From IMG/VR virus record IMGVR_UViG_3300031951_000478, positions 1 to 38,803 of that record: 38,803 bases of DNA; one strand, given 5' to 3'. This DNA comes from a virus. The notes beneath the pieces were generated by a model. That model had not been told where the DNA came from. It ran no database searches and was given only the letters and a program-made list of their open reading frames with translations. A program made the translations under genes and the position numbers. This document shows positions 38,758 to 38,803 of this stretch, one piece after another (positions within the stretch are counted from its first letter, which is position 1; each line of letters opens with the position of its first letter).

Positions 38758-38803
38758 ATGAGCACCATCCGCCGCGCCCCCACCGAGTCTTTCCCCGAGA
38801 CCG
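38758..38803 (+). CDS. Start of a gene cut by the right edge
   Basis: An ATG seven bases after the preceding stop opens a frame (MSTIRRAPTESFPET) that continues past the window. Spacing and codon use fit the operon. Nothing can be said of the product. Confidence 0.5.
   Translation, partial: MSTIRRAPTESFPET

Noticed and set aside
1-38803. Search by eye for tRNA genes, integrase and attachment sites.
   Set aside because: No T-loop/CCA arrangement, recombinase motif or paired att-like repeat was noticed. Only a software search would be conclusive.

Overview
This window looks like part of the genome of a tailed phage with a long non-contractile tail (siphovirus type) that infects a GC-rich cyanobacterium of the Synechococcus/Cyanobium kind. 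The phage assignment rests on an unbroken head-to-tail morphogenesis cluster: capsid protease/scaffold, decoration protein, DUF2184-type major capsid, connectors, tail tube, frameshifted tail chaperone, tape measure, J-like tip and fibres. The cyanobacterial assignment rests on a cyAbrB-family regulator, a cyanobacterial-style sigma-70 factor, and several small proteins of kinds I associate with cyanophages. There is no integrase, terminase, portal, tRNA or CRISPR array. The first gene is cut by the left edge and the last by the right edge, so terminase and portal presumably lie outside.

Layout. Positions 2-25348 are almost all on the plus strand. Head genes run 2-4655, the tail tube is at 4668-5678 followed by a terminator, and the tail chaperone pair G/GT at 5971-6944 is joined by a GGGAAAC slippery site. 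The 1649-residue tape measure (6969-11918) carries an internal lysozyme-like domain. Minor tail proteins and the J-like tip follow (11918-16863), then two further tail-tube-like proteins (16904-18213), a repeat-rich fibre (18250-20790) and a fibre with a self-cleaving S74 C-terminus (20995-23157). A run of very small genes leads to a probable holin (24885-25136).

Positions 25326-32251 are on the minus strand. In transcription order they encode primase-helicase, DNA polymerase A, cyAbrB, a small protein, a two-domain endolysin and another small protein. The holin and endolysin therefore face each other on opposite strands. A plus-strand 73-residue gene sits between primase and polymerase. A second plus-strand block (32504-36268) encodes single-stranded-DNA-binding protein, an XRE repressor-like protein, a RecB-like exonuclease, a deoxynucleotide kinase, three unknown proteins and a phage sigma factor. 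It starts from a good sigma-70 promoter (TTGACA-N17-TACGAT) with a perfect palindrome upstream. A degenerate HNH protein of lower GC (minus strand) follows.

The most unusual parts are regulatory. First, about 900 bases without a convincing gene (37056-37957) hold repeated GAGACTCA half-sites, three promoter-like TTGACR boxes, many strong inverted repeats and a closing terminator; together they look like a roughly 560-nt structured non-coding RNA unit. Second, seven exact copies and one near copy of GTTTTGGACA lie inside the 3' end of the primase-helicase gene and are read in several different frames, so the DNA motif itself seems to be kept. Third, the palindrome at the SSB promoter shares its half-site with the 37-kb control region, suggesting one regulator acts at both places.
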